A stretch of 6,218 nt of DNA, taken from assembly GCA_036745245.1 (NCBI GenBank), contig DAIOGN010000160.1, forward strand, positions 1-6,218, given 5' to 3'. A model generated the notes under the pieces. That model made no database searches, had not been told where the DNA came from, and worked only from the letters and a program-made list of their open reading frames with translations. This document shows, piece by piece, positions 6,001 to 6,218 of this stretch. The stretch comes from DAIOGN01 sp036745245. GTDB lineage: Bacteria; Zixibacteria; MSB-5A5; JAUVRN01. A program made the position numbers and the translations under genes. Every line of letters starts with the position of its first letter. Positions within the stretch are counted from its first letter, which is position 1.

Positions 6001-6028
6001 CCACGCCCGCTCCGCTCTCGCCCCCGGC

Positions 6029-6218
6029 TCATCCCAGGTCCACGATGTCTCCGGTATCGGGTCGCGCCACGCCCGTGTAACCGGCGCGCAACAGTTCCGC
6101 CTCGAGGGCCTCCTGCGGCTCCGGTTCGCCGTGCACCAGGAAGATTCGCGCGGCTCCGGCTCGAGCCACGTAGGCCAGGAGCCCGGCCTGATCCGCGTGC
6201 GCCGAGAAGGCGTTCAAC
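6029..6218 (-). CDS. C-terminal end of a beta-CASP metallo-beta-lactamase RNase-type protein (RMMBL domain), truncated by window edge
   Basis: Only the last 62 codons are in the window; the frame stays open to the edge and the gene starts beyond it. The visible part is a typical RMMBL segment. NAFSAHADQAGLLAYV carries the motif B His of the beta-CASP family (SAHAD), and IFLVHGEPEPQ carries the motif C His (HGE). It ends with a short strand, GDIVDLG, before TGA. Known relatives, such as CPSF73-like proteins, are zinc-dependent endo- or exonucleases acting on RNA, so a role in RNA processing or decay is likely. The catalytic HxHxDH motif lies outside the window, so activity cannot be judged. 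The 28 nt separating it from the convergent cyclase stop (6001-6028) show no hairpin with a T-run. Confidence 0.85.
   Translation of the reverse strand, partial: LNAFSAHADQAGLLAYVARAGAARIFLVHGEPEPQEALEAELLRAGYTGVARPDTGDIVDLG

Noticed and set aside
6001..6028. Bidirectional terminator between cyclase and RNase genes
   Set aside because: The 28 nt are C-rich without a convincing inverted repeat or T-run.

Overview
The window is ordinary GC-rich bacterial chromosome, well above 60% G+C by eye, with a strong preference for G/C at third codon positions and several GTG/TTG starts. The gene set (SirB1/transglutaminase-like protein, small TPR protein, ADP-forming acyl-CoA synthetase, ApgM-type phosphoglycerate mutase, diguanylate cyclase, beta-CASP metallo-beta-lactamase RNase) fits a free-living, non-model GC-rich bacterium. 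Acidobacteriota, Gemmatimonadota, Eisenbacteria-like or deltaproteobacterial lineages are possible, but the sequence does not decide the phylum. There is no rRNA, tRNA, CRISPR array, phage gene or defence gene.

Left block (1-3477, plus strand): a 5'-truncated SirB1/Transglut_core2 gene, then a 106-codon TPR gene, then a 724-codon acyl-CoA synthetase whose GTG start overlaps the TPR stop by 4 nt. These look like one transcription unit. It is interrupted at 791-951 by a 161-bp palindromic element with near-perfect 17-bp terminal inverted repeats flanked by TA on both sides. This is the signature of a miniature element mobilised by an IS630/Tc1-mariner-type transposase. It sits inside the stop codon of the first gene. 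Removing it restores TAA and places the first two genes 31 nt apart. This is the most interesting feature of the window.

Middle (3482-4696, minus strand): an ApgM-type cofactor-independent phosphoglycerate mutase, convergent with the synthetase. Only 4 bp lie between the two stop codons, and the two stops form one 10-bp palindrome. Its upstream region (about 4697-4842) is a divergent promoter region shared with the next gene. It holds an AT-rich island containing a consensus TATAAT on the minus strand, a 7-bp direct repeat and a small palindrome.

Right block: a plus-strand diguanylate cyclase (4843-6000) with a GGEEF active site, an intact RxxD inhibitory site and an apparently degenerate receiver-like domain. 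It converges with the C-terminal end of a minus-strand beta-CASP/RMMBL RNase-type gene that runs off the window. The genes span energy and carbon metabolism (acyl-CoA to acid plus ATP; lower glycolysis), c-di-GMP signalling and RNA processing. Apart from the left operon, nothing shows they work as one pathway. No clearly novel multi-gene system is visible.
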